A stretch of DNA of 53,893 nt from NCBI GenBank assembly GCA_945868435.1, contig CAMBLG010000015.1:1-53893 (forward strand), in the 5' to 3' direction. Positions 7,908 through 17,361 of the stretch are shown here, in pieces. The translations under genes and the position numbers were made by a program. Below the pieces are notes generated by a model. It made no database searches, was not told the origin of the DNA, and was given only the letters and a program-made list of their open reading frames with translations. This stretch comes from an uncultured Lachnospiraceae bacterium (GTDB taxonomy: Bacteria > Bacillota > Clostridia > Lachnospirales > Lachnospiraceae). Each line of letters opens with the position of its first letter. The stretch's first letter is position 1.

Positions 7908-9239
7908 CTAAATCTTATACAAATATTCTTCGATTTCCCACGGGGTTACCTGAGCACGATACTGGGTCCACTCTGCCTCCTTCGCTTCCACGAATTTTCT
8001 GGAAATATGTTCACCAAGTACGCTCTGTATCAATTCATCCTTCTTAAACTCCTCCACTGCCTCGTGCAGATCTGCCGGAATGGAATCAATAGCCAGACGT
8101 TCCTTGTCTTCCGGAGTCAATTCAAACACGTTGCCCTGGACTCCCTTCGGCGGCATCGTCTGATTCCGGATACCATCCAGCCCTGCAGCAAGGCATACCG
8201 CCAGTGCCAGATATGGATTAGCTGACGGATCCGGGCTGCGAAGCTCCACACGGGTTCCCTCTCCTCTGGTGGAAGGAATGCGGATCAGCGGGCTCCGGTT
8301 CGTTGCAGACCATGCAATGTAAATCGGAGCCTCATAGCCAGGCACCAGACGCTTGTAGGAATTCACAAGCGGATTGGTGATTGCTGTCATACCCTTGATA
8401 TGCTTCATGATTCCACCGATGAAATAGTATGCCTCTTTGGACAGGCCAAGCTCTCCGCTCGGATCATCAAAAATATTCTTTCCATCCTTTGACAAAGACA
8501 TATTGATATGCATTCCCGAACCGCTGACACCCTGCTTGGGCTTCGGCATAAAGCTTGCGAAAAGTCCGTGCCTTTTGGCAATTGTTCGAACAGCCAGCTT
8601 AAAAGTCATGATATTGTCCGCCGTGGTCAATGCCTCGTCATATTTAAAGTCGATCTCATGCTGAGCCGGTGCCACCTCGTGATGGGACGCCTCAATCTCA
8701 AATCCCATATCCTCCAAAGTCAGCACCATATCTCTTCTTGCATTCTCCCCCAGATCCACCGGACCCAGGTCAAAATATCCCGCCTTTTCATGAGTGATGG
8801 TAGTCGGCTGGCCGTTGTCATCCTGATGAAACAGAAAAAATTCACATTCCGGGCCAACATTGAAGCTGTACCCCATCTTGGCTGCCTCATCGATCTGCTT
8901 CTTGAGTACCATGCGGGATGCCCCTGCAAAAGGTGTTCCGTCCGCATTGTACACGTCACAGATAATGCGGGCTACCTTGCCCTGCTGTGGCCGCCATGGG
9001 AAAATCGTAAAGGTGTCCAGATCCGGATACAGATACATGTCGGACTCCTCGATGCGCACAAAGCCCTCGATAGACGATCCGTCAAACATAACACGGTTAT
9101 CTAACGCCTTTTCCAACTGACTGGATGTAATGGCGACATTCTTCAATGCCCCAAAAATGTCTGTAAACTGCAGACGGATGAATTCCACATCCTCCTCTTC
9201 CACGATTCTGATAATATCCTGCTTGCTATACTTGCTCAT
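7908..9239 (-). CDS. glnA: Type I glutamine synthetase
   Basis: Makes glutamine from glutamate, ammonia and ATP; a cytosolic dodecamer. 443 residues, the length of the GSI-alpha class of Firmicutes. Seen: [11 protein letters not shown] near the N-terminus, [10 protein letters not shown], the metal-site stretch [24 protein letters not shown], the ATP-site [16 protein letters not shown], and [26 protein letters not shown]. The ATG is immediately next to the hisA stop codon (TAG then ATG), with AAGGAG inside hisA, so translation is probably coupled. It is followed directly by an ANTAR regulator. Feedback inhibition rather than adenylylation is expected for this class. Confidence 0.96.
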   Translation of the reverse strand: MSKYSKQDIIRIVEEEDVEFIRLQFTDIFGALKNVAITSSQLEKALDNRVMFDGSSIEGFVRIEESDMYLYPDLDTFTIFPWRPQQGKVARIICDVYNADGTPFAGASRMVLKKQIDEAAKMGYSFNVGPECEFFLFHQDDNGQPTTITHEKAGYFDLGPVDLGENARRDMVLTLEDMGFEIEASHHEVAPAQHEIDFKYDEALTTADNIMTFKLAVRTIAKRHGLFASFMPKPKQGVSGSGMHINMSLSKDGKNIFDDPSGELGLSKEAYYFIGGIMKHIKGMTAITNPLVNSYKRLVPGYEAPIYIAWSATNRSPLIRIPSTRGEGTRVELRSPDPSANPYLALAVCLAAGLDGIRNQTMPPKGVQGNVFELTPEDKERLAIDSIPADLHEAVEEFKKDELIQSVLGEHISRKFVEAKEAEWTQYRAQVTPWEIEEYLYKI

Positions 9240-10022
9240 CTATGCTCTCTCCTTTACATATTGAATTACTTTCTCGTATGACATCGGCCCTCCGAACAGG
9301 TCCAGTGCGCTGCCGATGGTAACATTCAGCCGGTTGTTTCCAAGCCGGTATATGGCATCCAGATCTTCAAAGCTGTGAACGCCCCCCGCATAGGTGATGG
9401 GGATTTTACCCCACTCGCCCAACAGACGGACCAGATCGGTCTCAATTCCGCTGCTCTTGCCCTCCACATCCACTGCATGCACAAGAAATTCCGCACAGGA
9501 ATCCGCCAGCCGGTCAAGAAGCTCCCTGTCAATCTTTTCATCCGTAAATTTCTGCCAGCGGTCTGTCACGATGTAGTAGCCATCCTCCCGGTAACGGCAG
9601 GACAGATCCAGTACCACATGCTCTCTGCCCACTGCCTGCACCAGCTTATCCAGGTTCTCGTAGTTGATCTTACCGTCCCGAAACACGTAAGATGTGACAA
9701 TGACTGCGGAGGCTCCGGCCTCAATAAACGAGGCTGCATTGTCTGCCGTAATTCCGCCGCCCACCTGAAGCCCGCCGGGATATTCCTTCAGGGCAAGAAG
9801 AGCCTGCTTTCGCGTTTCCTCATAATACTCACTCTCAACAGAATTCAAGAGAATAATATGCCCCCCGCGTATCTTCTGTTCCTTATATAGGTGTGCATAA
9901 AAAGCACCATCCTGCTGCGATACAAAATTTTCTCTCGCCGTATCTCCCTGATCCCGCAGACTGCTTCCCACTATCTGCTTGACCCTGCCATTATGGATAT
10001 CGATACAAGGCCGAAACTCCAT
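9240..10022 (-). CDS. hisA: Phosphoribosylformimino-AICAR-phosphate isomerase, eukaryotic-type HisA
   Basis: Catalyses the Amadori rearrangement of ProFAR to PRFAR in histidine synthesis; a cytosolic (beta/alpha)8 barrel. The opening FRPCIDIHNGRVKQIVGSSL, the QVGGGITADNA loop, HAVDVEGKSSGIE and ITYAGGVHSFEDL resemble the fungal/plant HIS6 form more than the usual bacterial HisA, which begins MIIPAIDLxxG. 260 residues. The start ATG has AAGGAG nine bases upstream. It stands outside a his operon and is fused tightly to glnA; glutamine is the amide donor of the next histidine step (HisHF), which may explain the link. Confidence 0.88.
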   Translation of the reverse strand: MEFRPCIDIHNGRVKQIVGSSLRDQGDTARENFVSQQDGAFYAHLYKEQKIRGGHIILLNSVESEYYEETRKQALLALKEYPGGLQVGGGITADNAASFIEAGASAVIVTSYVFRDGKINYENLDKLVQAVGREHVVLDLSCRYREDGYYIVTDRWQKFTDEKIDRELLDRLADSCAEFLVHAVDVEGKSSGIETDLVRLLGEWGKIPITYAGGVHSFEDLDAIYRLGNNRLNVTIGSALDLFGGPMSYEKVIQYVKERA

Positions 10023-10054
10023 GTGCCCATTCTCCTTCCCTCACAGGTGTGTTC

Positions 10055-10060
10055 ATTATA
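10055..10060 (-). promoter_or_regulatory. -10 element for the hisA-glnA operon
   Basis: TATAAT on the minus strand, 33 bases before the hisA ATG. No convincing -35 is seen. Just upstream is GGCA...TGCC followed by TTTTTTT, which looks like a weak terminator hairpin. Apart from this and the guaB promoter I see nothing in the 10023-10355 gap. Confidence 0.45.
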
Positions 10061-10261
10061 ATATCAAAAAAGGCATAGAAACCCCTTGTAAAAGGCCCCT
10101 TTGCCTATTCCCACTACGCTGTTCATGTTTTGCTACAATAATATGATAATAACATAGTTTTTTTCATTTGTGAATGTCAAACTGTTATAACTTTCGGCAA
10201 TGGTTTTTATTAATTTTTCTTATAAAGTAATTGTTTTTTATAAATAGGCTTTTTTGCTATC

Positions 10262-10290
10262 TTGACACGGAACTTCTAATTTGCTATCAT
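10262..10290 (+). promoter_or_regulatory. Sigma-A promoter of guaB
   Basis: TTGACA at 10262-10267 and TATCAT at 10285-10290 with a 17-base spacer, about 66 bases before the guaB ATG. The surrounding 150 bases are very AT-rich. Confidence 0.82.
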
Positions 10291-10304
10291 CAATAAAATT
10301 ATAA

Positions 10305-11813
<1,509 letters not shown>

Positions 11814-11860
11814 AATATCACGCATCCGTCGTATTCATTAATTTTTTGAGGTGAATTTTA

Positions 11861-13135
11861 TTGGAAGCTGGCGATATAGCAAAACTAATTATTTTAGTCG
11901 TATTACTTCTGCTCTCCGCATTTTTTTCATCTGCGGAGACAGCACTTACTACAGTAAACAAAATTCGTCTTCGTACCTTATCGGAGGCGGGCAACAAACG
12001 GGCAGATAAGGTACTTAAGGTCACAGATGATTCCGGCAAGATGCTCTCAGCCATTCTGATTGGCAACAACATTGTCAATCTGTCTGCATCGTCCCTCGCC
12101 ACAACTCTCGCCACAAAGTTTTTCGGCAGTGCAGGTGCGGGAATTGCAACCGGAATCCTTACCTTCCTCATTTTGATATTCGGTGAAGTAAGTCCGAAGA
12201 CGATGGCAACCATTTATGCGGATCGTCTTTCGCTGGCCATCGCAGGTGTGATTGAATTTTTCATGTTCATCCTTACTCCGGTGATCTTCATCATCAACAA
12301 ACTGTCCATGGGCTTTCTCTTTCTGCTCCGGGTCAATCCGAAGGATGCCGATAAGCAATTGACGGAAGAAGAGCTTCGCACGATTGTGGATGTCAGTCAG
12401 GAAACCGGTGTTATCGAGGGCGAAGAACGTGATATGATTCATAACGTGTTTGACTTCGGTGATGCAGAAGCGAAAGAGATCATGGTTCCCCGCATTGATA
12501 TGACCTTTGTTCAAGCGGATTCCACCTATGAAGAAGTGCTTGAAATTTTTCGCAAAGATATGTTCACCAGACTTCCTGTATATGAAGATTCCACCGATAA
12601 TGTCATCGGAATCATCAACGTAAAGGACTTCCTTTTACAGGATAATAACGAAGAGTTTTCGATTCGATCCATGCTTCGGGAACCATACTTTACGTACGAA
12701 CACAAGAATACCGCAGAGCTCTTTCTTGAGATGCGGCAGTCCTCCATCTCCATCGCCATTGTACTGGATGAATATGGTGATACGGCCGGTCTTATTACAT
12801 TAGAGGACCTTTTGGAGGAAATCGTCGGCGAAATACGAGACGAGTATGATGCCGATGAGGAAGACGATATCACGCCGATCAACGACCGGGAATTTTATAT
12901 TCTTGGCTCCGCCAATCTGGATGATGTCAGTGATGCTTTGTCCGTTCATTTTGAATCCGACAACTATGATACCATCGGAGGATACTGTCTCGGTCTTCTC
13001 AATCATTTTCCTGAGAAGAACGAAATCATTCTTACGGATGACAATATACTGCTTCGCATAGACCGGGTAGACAAGAATCGTATTGAACGCATTTATGTCC
13101 GCCTTCCCGAGAAAAAGCAGGAGGAAGAAGCATAA
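11861..13135 (+). CDS. CNNM/CorC-type transporter (hemolysin-family protein: DUF21, CBS pair, CorC_HlyC)
   Basis: A 424-residue membrane protein. Residues 1-180 are the CNNM (DUF21) membrane domain with LLSAFFSSAETALTTVNK at the start and several hydrophobic segments. Then comes a CBS pair (about 195-320; EIMVPRIDM, LPVYEDSTDNVIGIINVKDF, DEYGDTAGLITLEDLLEEI) and a C-terminal CorC_HlyC domain (340-420). The family is linked to Mg2+ or Co2+ efflux; 'hemolysin' is historical. The start is TTG at 11861, eight bases after GAGGTG. It lies 47 bp after guaB on the same strand, so read-through from the guaB promoter is likely. Confidence 0.92.
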   Translation: MEAGDIAKLIILVVLLLLSAFFSSAETALTTVNKIRLRTLSEAGNKRADKVLKVTDDSGKMLSAILIGNNIVNLSASSLATTLATKFFGSAGAGIATGILTFLILIFGEVSPKTMATIYADRLSLAIAGVIEFFMFILTPVIFIINKLSMGFLFLLRVNPKDADKQLTEEELRTIVDVSQETGVIEGEERDMIHNVFDFGDAEAKEIMVPRIDMTFVQADSTYEEVLEIFRKDMFTRLPVYEDSTDNVIGIINVKDFLLQDNNEEFSIRSMLREPYFTYEHKNTAELFLEMRQSSISIAIVLDEYGDTAGLITLEDLLEEIVGEIRDEYDADEEDDITPINDREFYILGSANLDDVSDALSVHFESDNYDTIGGYCLGLLNHFPEKNEIILTDDNILLRIDRVDKNRIERIYVRLPEKKQEEEA

Positions 13136-13139
13136 TAAT

Positions 13140-13166
13140 GGGGGAACCAATTCTTTTGGTTCCCCC
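13140..13166. terminator. Bidirectional terminator hairpin between convergent operons
   Basis: GGGGGAACCAA and TTGGTTCCCCC form a perfect 11-bp stem with a 5-base loop. It lies 4 bases after the CNNM gene stop and 33 bases after the end of the minus-strand pilus operon, so it can serve both; T-runs are weak on both sides. Confidence 0.75.
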
Positions 13167-13199
13167 GTTGATTTACAGAGACTTCCAGCTCTCCGCTCC

Positions 13200-14636
13200 T
13201 TATCCCAGCACCTGCCTGAGCAATTGTCGCAACTGGGCATCCAGAGCCCAACGGGATTTCGAAGCTAAGCCTCCCCGGCTCTCCGGAACGAGATTGCCCT
13301 GTGCATCCTCAAAATACTCGCTGCTGATAAAACGGAAACGCACCACCCTCGCGGCCTCCTCCACAGGCTCCACCGGCAAATCCGGCGTGACAGATGGAGC
13401 ATCCGGCTCAGGTGTTGTCGTCGGTGGTGTGGTTGGTGTCGGAGTAGGTGGTGTCGGTGTAGGTGGTGTCGGTGTAGGTGGTGTTGGGATTGGCGGCGTC
13501 GGAGTAGGTGGTGTCGGTGTAGGCTCTGTCTCTTCAGTGTCTTCCGGCCACACCGCATACAGATCAATGCGGGGAGAATATTTGAGTACCCAGCCTTCAT
13601 CGATCATAATCCGGAGTGGAAAGTTGCTTTCCGTCGCGCCTTGTGACAACGCCCACCCAATCGGTTCCACTCCATCCTTATTCCATCCAAAAGAATGCAA
13701 AATTTCTTCTGCTCTTCCCATACGAAGTAGAATCTCCTCCTCTCTGGAATCCATGGAGGACAGATTACGGTGTAAAACCACCTTAAGTGACATTGGTTCC
13801 GCTTCCGCAATCATACGCATATCCTCATTCACATAAAACGAGTACTGAATACGTGGAACACGATCAGAACCTCTCCATGTAGTAAACGTATACCCCTCTT
13901 TGACTTTTGCACTGATGGTAACCTTGGTTCCATAACAATAATTTCCACTTCCTGACACAGATCTAATTCCCTCTCCGGCGTCCACACGAACCTCACGAAA
14001 CAATCCTGCAATCTGTTTATTGAAATAACTCCGCAATGACTGTTTTGCAGCAGAGTTCCAACTGGCAGCTCCTGCAATCCCGTTGTAGTCCGTGTAGACA
14101 CTGCCGGAGGATGGTCCATTATCCGTCATTTTTCCCTGAACTTTGCCCTTCTTAACAGTTGTCATACAGGCATTCCACACGATCTTGCATTGTCCATTTT
14201 CCATAGCCCTTGATGCCCTGGTGTTCAGACGACTTTTCAGAGAATCCAACGGGAGACAATACAGATTATACTCGTATCCCGATTGGGTTTTCGTGTGAAT
14301 ACAGCCCATATAGGAGCCATTTAATTTAAAATACAGCGTCTGCAAATTTTCTCCGCTTGTATTTTTGACAGTAACCTTCCAGCCCAAAGTCCGAAACTGT
14401 GTCTTTGTCGTCGAACTCTTGGCCTTTACAGCGTATAAAATGTCTCCGCTGTACTTCCCCATAGGATGAAATATTACGTCATCTCCGTAGGTATTATAGA
14501 ACGTATATGCATTATTCCATACACCAGCCTTTACCTCCACCGGCTTCTCGCACCAAATTCCAACAATAAGAGCCGCCGTAAGCACCACCGCCAGCATGCG
14601 TTGTCTCACCGGCAGTCTATACGGATATTTCTTCAT
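13200..14636 (-). CDS. Large secreted protein with InlB-type repeat and Pro/Thr linker, last gene of the Tad-like operon
   Basis: 478 residues with an N-terminal basic and hydrophobic stretch (RQRMLAVVLTAALIVGIWC) that is a signal peptide or anchor. An N-terminal globular part (about 40-225) contains scattered Cys. At about 240-290 is a divergent InlB B-repeat-like segment (YCYGTKVTISAKVKEGYTFTTW). About 370-412 is a Pro/Thr linker of TPTPP units, followed by a 60-residue C-terminal tail. No LPXTG motif. The start ATG follows GAGGAGG; the ORF overlaps the previous gene by 20 bp. As the last operon gene and the only large secreted product it may be a tip adhesin or a substrate of the machine; that is inference. 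Confidence 0.75.
   Translation of the reverse strand: MKKYPYRLPVRQRMLAVVLTAALIVGIWCEKPVEVKAGVWNNAYTFYNTYGDDVIFHPMGKYSGDILYAVKAKSSTTKTQFRTLGWKVTVKNTSGENLQTLYFKLNGSYMGCIHTKTQSGYEYNLYCLPLDSLKSRLNTRASRAMENGQCKIVWNACMTTVKKGKVQGKMTDNGPSSGSVYTDYNGIAGAASWNSAAKQSLRSYFNKQIAGLFREVRVDAGEGIRSVSGSGNYCYGTKVTISAKVKEGYTFTTWRGSDRVPRIQYSFYVNEDMRMIAEAEPMSLKVVLHRNLSSMDSREEEILLRMGRAEEILHSFGWNKDGVEPIGWALSQGATESNFPLRIMIDEGWVLKYSPRIDLYAVWPEDTEETEPTPTPPTPTPPIPTPPTPTPPTPTPPTPTPTTPPTTTPEPDAPSVTPDLPVEPVEEAARVVRFRFISSEYFEDAQGNLVPESRGGLASKSRWALDAQLRQLLRQVLG
13411..13530. repeat. 15-bp minisatellite encoding the Pro/Thr linker
   Basis: Imperfect tandem copies of GGTGTCGGTGTAGGT on the plus strand, about eight units, coding on the minus strand for PTPTP units. 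Its period is a multiple of three, so copy-number change would alter linker length without frameshift. Confidence 0.8.
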
Positions 14637-15000
14637 CTTCTTCCTCCTCTACAATCATAGTTTTGTTGCACTGAATTACCTTCTGTGTCCCCGTGGGGAG
14701 AAAGAACTCCTCCTTCACAGAAACCGACAAAATTCCCGTCCGCATATCACATGCAAGTATATCTACAGATACGCGGGAATCCGACCGGAGCTGTGAAATT
14801 AAATCTTGTTTTACGAAAACAGACACTTCTGCATCGCTGTGCTCTTTTGCATAATACCTCTGCATATTTTGCTTTACGACCTGCGCCACGCAATTCTCCA
14901 CCTCGTTTTTCCGGCTGGAAATGCTGTAGATGCTTAAGCAGGACACGATCGTATATATCGCAATGACACAACCCAGTAATCCCAGAATGACATTCTTCAT
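14617..15000 (-). CDS. Pseudopilin-like membrane protein of the Tad-like operon
   Basis: 127 residues. MKNVILGLLGCVIAIYTIVSCLSIYSISSR gives one N-terminal membrane helix with very few preceding charges, then a helical and beta extracellular domain (EVSVFVKQDLISQL, RVSVDILACDM, GILSVSVKEEFFL) and an acidic tail. This is the general shape of TadE/TadF pseudopilins; I cannot assign it to a named family. The ATG at 15000 is four bases after GGAGGGG; a TTG further upstream is part of that site. The ATG overlaps the stop of the upstream gene (ATGA), so the two are translationally coupled, and its own end overlaps the next gene. Confidence 0.75.
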   Translation of the reverse strand: MKNVILGLLGCVIAIYTIVSCLSIYSISSRKNEVENCVAQVVKQNMQRYYAKEHSDAEVSVFVKQDLISQLRSDSRVSVDILACDMRTGILSVSVKEEFFLPTGTQKVIQCNKTMIVEEEEDEEISV

Positions 15001-15200
15001 TTTCCCCTCCAATAATTACAAAATACCTGATCCGTTGTGTTCACCGACAACACTTTCTCCTGTTTAACCGAGTTCCCTGCCATTGCAAGGAATCCAGTAT
15101 CAGAGCCATATTGTACAGTGTTCACAATTAGTGAGAGCATTGCAATCGCCACAATCACCGCAACCAGAGTCCCTCCAAACAGTCTCGCAATTTCTTTCAT
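14997..15200 (-). CDS. Small Flp-like membrane peptide (67 residues)
   Basis: Starts MKEIARLFGGTLVAVIVAIAM with one membrane helix, then a 40-residue polar tail ending VFCNYWRGK. Its opening resembles that of the 61-residue peptide that begins the operon (MKEIFQEYGG). I chose the ATG at 15200, ten bases after AAGGAG; a longer frame exists upstream without a site. The stop overlaps the next gene's start as ATGA. Probably a minor pilin or assembly component; no family recognised. Confidence 0.72.
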   Translation of the reverse strand: MKEIARLFGGTLVAVIVAIAMLSLIVNTVQYGSDTGFLAMAGNSVKQEKVLSVNTTDQVFCNYWRGK

Positions 15201-15268
15201 ACAATTACTTCTCCTTATCCTTACTATCGAACGCTCACAGAAACCATGGCAAACCCTTGCATTCCTGT

Positions 15269-15415
15269 TTACAAACCACCGTTTCCCCATAATAAAACCA
15301 TAGTTGCCAACAATCCGTTTTTCGCCAGGATCATCCCTCCCAACACTGCAAAAATCAGGAATGCTCCCACTGCCGCAAGCACGGCTCCTCCATATTCACG
15401 TAAAATCTGCTGCAT
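15269..15415 (-). CDS. Small Flp-like membrane peptide (48 residues)
   Basis: MQQILREYGGAVLAAVGAFL, then a hydrophobic helix and a short tail ending WGNGGL. It shares the M-x-x-I/L-x-x-x-Y-G-G opening with the other small peptides of the operon. The ATG is one base after the stop codon of the preceding 35-residue gene (TGA G ATG), a strong sign of coupled translation. In Flp pilins the mature N-terminus carries EY near residues 5-6 in the same relation to the membrane helix; here EY lies at residues 7-8 with no leader before it. Confidence 0.72.
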   Translation of the reverse strand: MQQILREYGGAVLAAVGAFLIFAVLGGMILAKNGLLATMVLLWGNGGL

Positions 15416-15416
15416 C

Positions 15417-15524
15417 TCACACCCCCGCCAGCCGTGTCAGGAGCTGTCCGAACATCACCAACACACTGCTTCCGACAACTAACATAATGATACCGATTCC
15501 ATATTCTTCTACCAGTTGTTCCAT
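15417..15524 (-). CDS. Small Flp-like membrane peptide (35 residues)
   Basis: MEQLVEEYGIGIIMLVVGSS, one hydrophobic helix, and a short C-terminus ending TRLAGV. It has a strong site (AAAGGAG, six bases before ATG). It is the shortest of the four related peptides and consists of little more than the EY-G motif and the helix. Located directly upstream of, and coupled to, the 48-residue peptide gene. Function inferred only from operon position and motif. Confidence 0.7.
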   Translation of the reverse strand: MEQLVEEYGIGIIMLVVGSSVLVMFGQLLTRLAGV

Positions 15525-15588
15525 TGTTTAACTCCTTTCATAAGACCTCAACTTATGCCCGGTCATGTGGCAAACCAAATGCTTTTCC

Positions 15589-15966
15589 CTACCTGGCATA
15601 TCCTGTAAATGTATGCTCTGTCTGAATGCCCAGCGGAATTACCCGAAACGGAAATGTCAAATCTACGCGGGCCATCTCCACTCCCTCGGTAGACTCAGGA
15701 ATCTGCGCTGCACTGCTTGCCGACACTGTGCCTCCACCTTCATAAAACAAGGTAACGCATAGTCCGCATCCGGCATTCTCTGCCTCACCATAACCAGCCC
15801 TGAGCACCTCTAACGCATAATCACTGTTCTCGATCTCATCCACAAGTCTGGACTGCAGATCCTGTGCATGTAAAACCTCCATATAAGCACTCAAAATACC
15901 AATGGAAGTAACCGTCATAAACAAAATCAAAAATACGCCCAAAAACGTTTTAACAATCTGACTCAT
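15589..15966 (-). CDS. TadE-like pseudopilin
   Basis: 125 residues. An N-terminal helix (VKTFLGVFLILFMTVTSIGILSAYMEV) is followed by a soluble domain with AENAGCGLCVTLFY, two Cys that could pair. The single N-terminal helix plus an amphipathic segment is the TadE/TadG plan: minor pseudopilins of Tad pilus systems. Start ATG after AGGAGG. Nine bases separate it from the end of the upstream TadB/C-like gene. No prepilin peptidase cleavage motif (G before E) is visible. Confidence 0.75.
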   Translation of the reverse strand: MSQIVKTFLGVFLILFMTVTSIGILSAYMEVLHAQDLQSRLVDEIENSDYALEVLRAGYGEAENAGCGLCVTLFYEGGGTVSASSAAQIPESTEGVEMARVDLTFPFRVIPLGIQTEHTFTGYAR

Positions 15967-15975
15967 CCATGCCTC

Positions 15976-17361
15976 CTATCCGATTCCTGCGCTGCCGAGG
16001 AACGAGAGCATAAACACAGCCATATCGATTACAAGCTTTACCGAAGCTGTCACCACCGGAGCCAGAAACAGCAGATACATCCCGCTGCTCAGATTACTTA
16101 TCCGCTCTTTCTCAGCCGCATCCAGCATCTCCAGATTCCGATCAATCAATTCGCCCAACTGGCGGTCTCCCTGATTACTGTGCCCCATGGATAGAGAGAA
16201 CAACATACTCATGGCCGAATGCACCTCTGCAATTTCAAAGCCTTGCAGAAAATCGTGATAAGGCTCCGCGGACTCCGGTTCCATGGCAAGGCGTTCCGCC
16301 AGCAGGTCCAGTTCCTTTTCCAGCACTCCCGGAACATGCTCTCTGGATTTCAAAATCGCTACCTGTACATTTTCACTCTGCAGAAGCAGCACAATATCCA
16401 AAAGCCAATTGGGAAATGCGACCCTGATTCGCTTTATCAGGCTTCGCCTGGCCAAATGCCTCCCCACTCTGTGCTGGTTCAACATAAGCAGCAATAAAAG
16501 AACACAGATTGCCACCAGAGCTTCCTTTCGGAAATATATGGAAACCGCCATGCCAATTCCACAGGGCACTGCCAACACGATTGAAAGCAACCGGTCTCTT
16601 TTCGAATTGTAGTTCCTATATTCTTCCATCCGCTTCCCGCCATCATCATCGCAAACGACATCCAGTTTCAGCCAGTCCTCCTCCATAAAGCGCTGTGCTC
16701 TCAAAAAAATCCAGTCATCCAAAATCAACACGATACCTGTGAGAATCTGGCAAAGCACGTTTTGGCTAATGTCCATATTCATGACCGGAAGGTAGAGAAT
16801 CATGCCACAAATAATCAAAGAAGCCGCAATGGACATCACAATATCCGTAAACATTTTTGAGCGTTCCTTCATTGCCAAAAGTGTCCGCTTTTCCCACCTC
16901 TTTTTATCCGCAAGCAAAAGCTTGATTGGACGTTCAATCTGACCTCCATAGCTCTCCACATGAAGTATAAACGCGTGAGCCGTTCGTATTCTTGCGCAGG
17001 GATACTGCTCCTCGATCAATTGCAGTGACTCTCGCATCACATCCGTATCATCAAATGTCATATGCATGTGGGCCAGAGCGTCCCGCACTACCTCACGCAT
17101 TGGACCGTCCGCCAATGCGGCTTCCGCATCAGCCAACGCCCGCTCCACCTTCTCTTCTTTGCAGAATGCGTAAAGCAGCGCGTCGAGATACTCTGATGCC
17201 TCATCGAAGCGAAGCTTCTGTTCCCGCATTCTGTGATATCGTTTCCTGTGCGAAGCCAGCATAATGAGAAAATAGACTGCAAGAATTCCGGTGGTGATCC
17301 AATGCATTTTTAATAAGATATGCAGACAGTACACGCCCGCAAGAATCAGAAATACAATCAT
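15976..17361 (-). CDS. TadB/TadC-like inner-membrane platform protein (type II secretion F superfamily)
   Basis: 461 residues with hydrophobic helices at about 1-40, 165-215, 255-292 and 425-455. Two cytosolic helical stretches resemble T2SSF modules: EASEYLDALLYAFCKEEKVERAL with HVESYGGQIERP in the first half, and FPNWLLDIVLLLQSENVQVA with GFEIAEVHSAMSMLFSLSMG in the second. It appears to hold both halves in one chain, while classical Tad operons have separate TadB and TadC. The stop of the ATPase gene overlaps its start (ATGA). It would form the membrane platform on which the ATPase acts. Confidence 0.82.
   Translation of the reverse strand: MIVFLILAGVYCLHILLKMHWITTGILAVYFLIMLASHRKRYHRMREQKLRFDEASEYLDALLYAFCKEEKVERALADAEAALADGPMREVVRDALAHMHMTFDDTDVMRESLQLIEEQYPCARIRTAHAFILHVESYGGQIERPIKLLLADKKRWEKRTLLAMKERSKMFTDIVMSIAASLIICGMILYLPVMNMDISQNVLCQILTGIVLILDDWIFLRAQRFMEEDWLKLDVVCDDDGGKRMEEYRNYNSKRDRLLSIVLAVPCGIGMAVSIYFRKEALVAICVLLLLLMLNQHRVGRHLARRSLIKRIRVAFPNWLLDIVLLLQSENVQVAILKSREHVPGVLEKELDLLAERLAMEPESAEPYHDFLQGFEIAEVHSAMSMLFSLSMGHSNQGDRQLGELIDRNLEMLDAAEKERISNLSSGMYLLFLAPVVTASVKLVIDMAVFMLSFLGSAGIG

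Noticed and set aside
13138..13836. Gly/Val-rich open frame on the plus strand
   Set aside because: Antisense shadow of the Pro/Thr linker of the minus-strand secreted protein.
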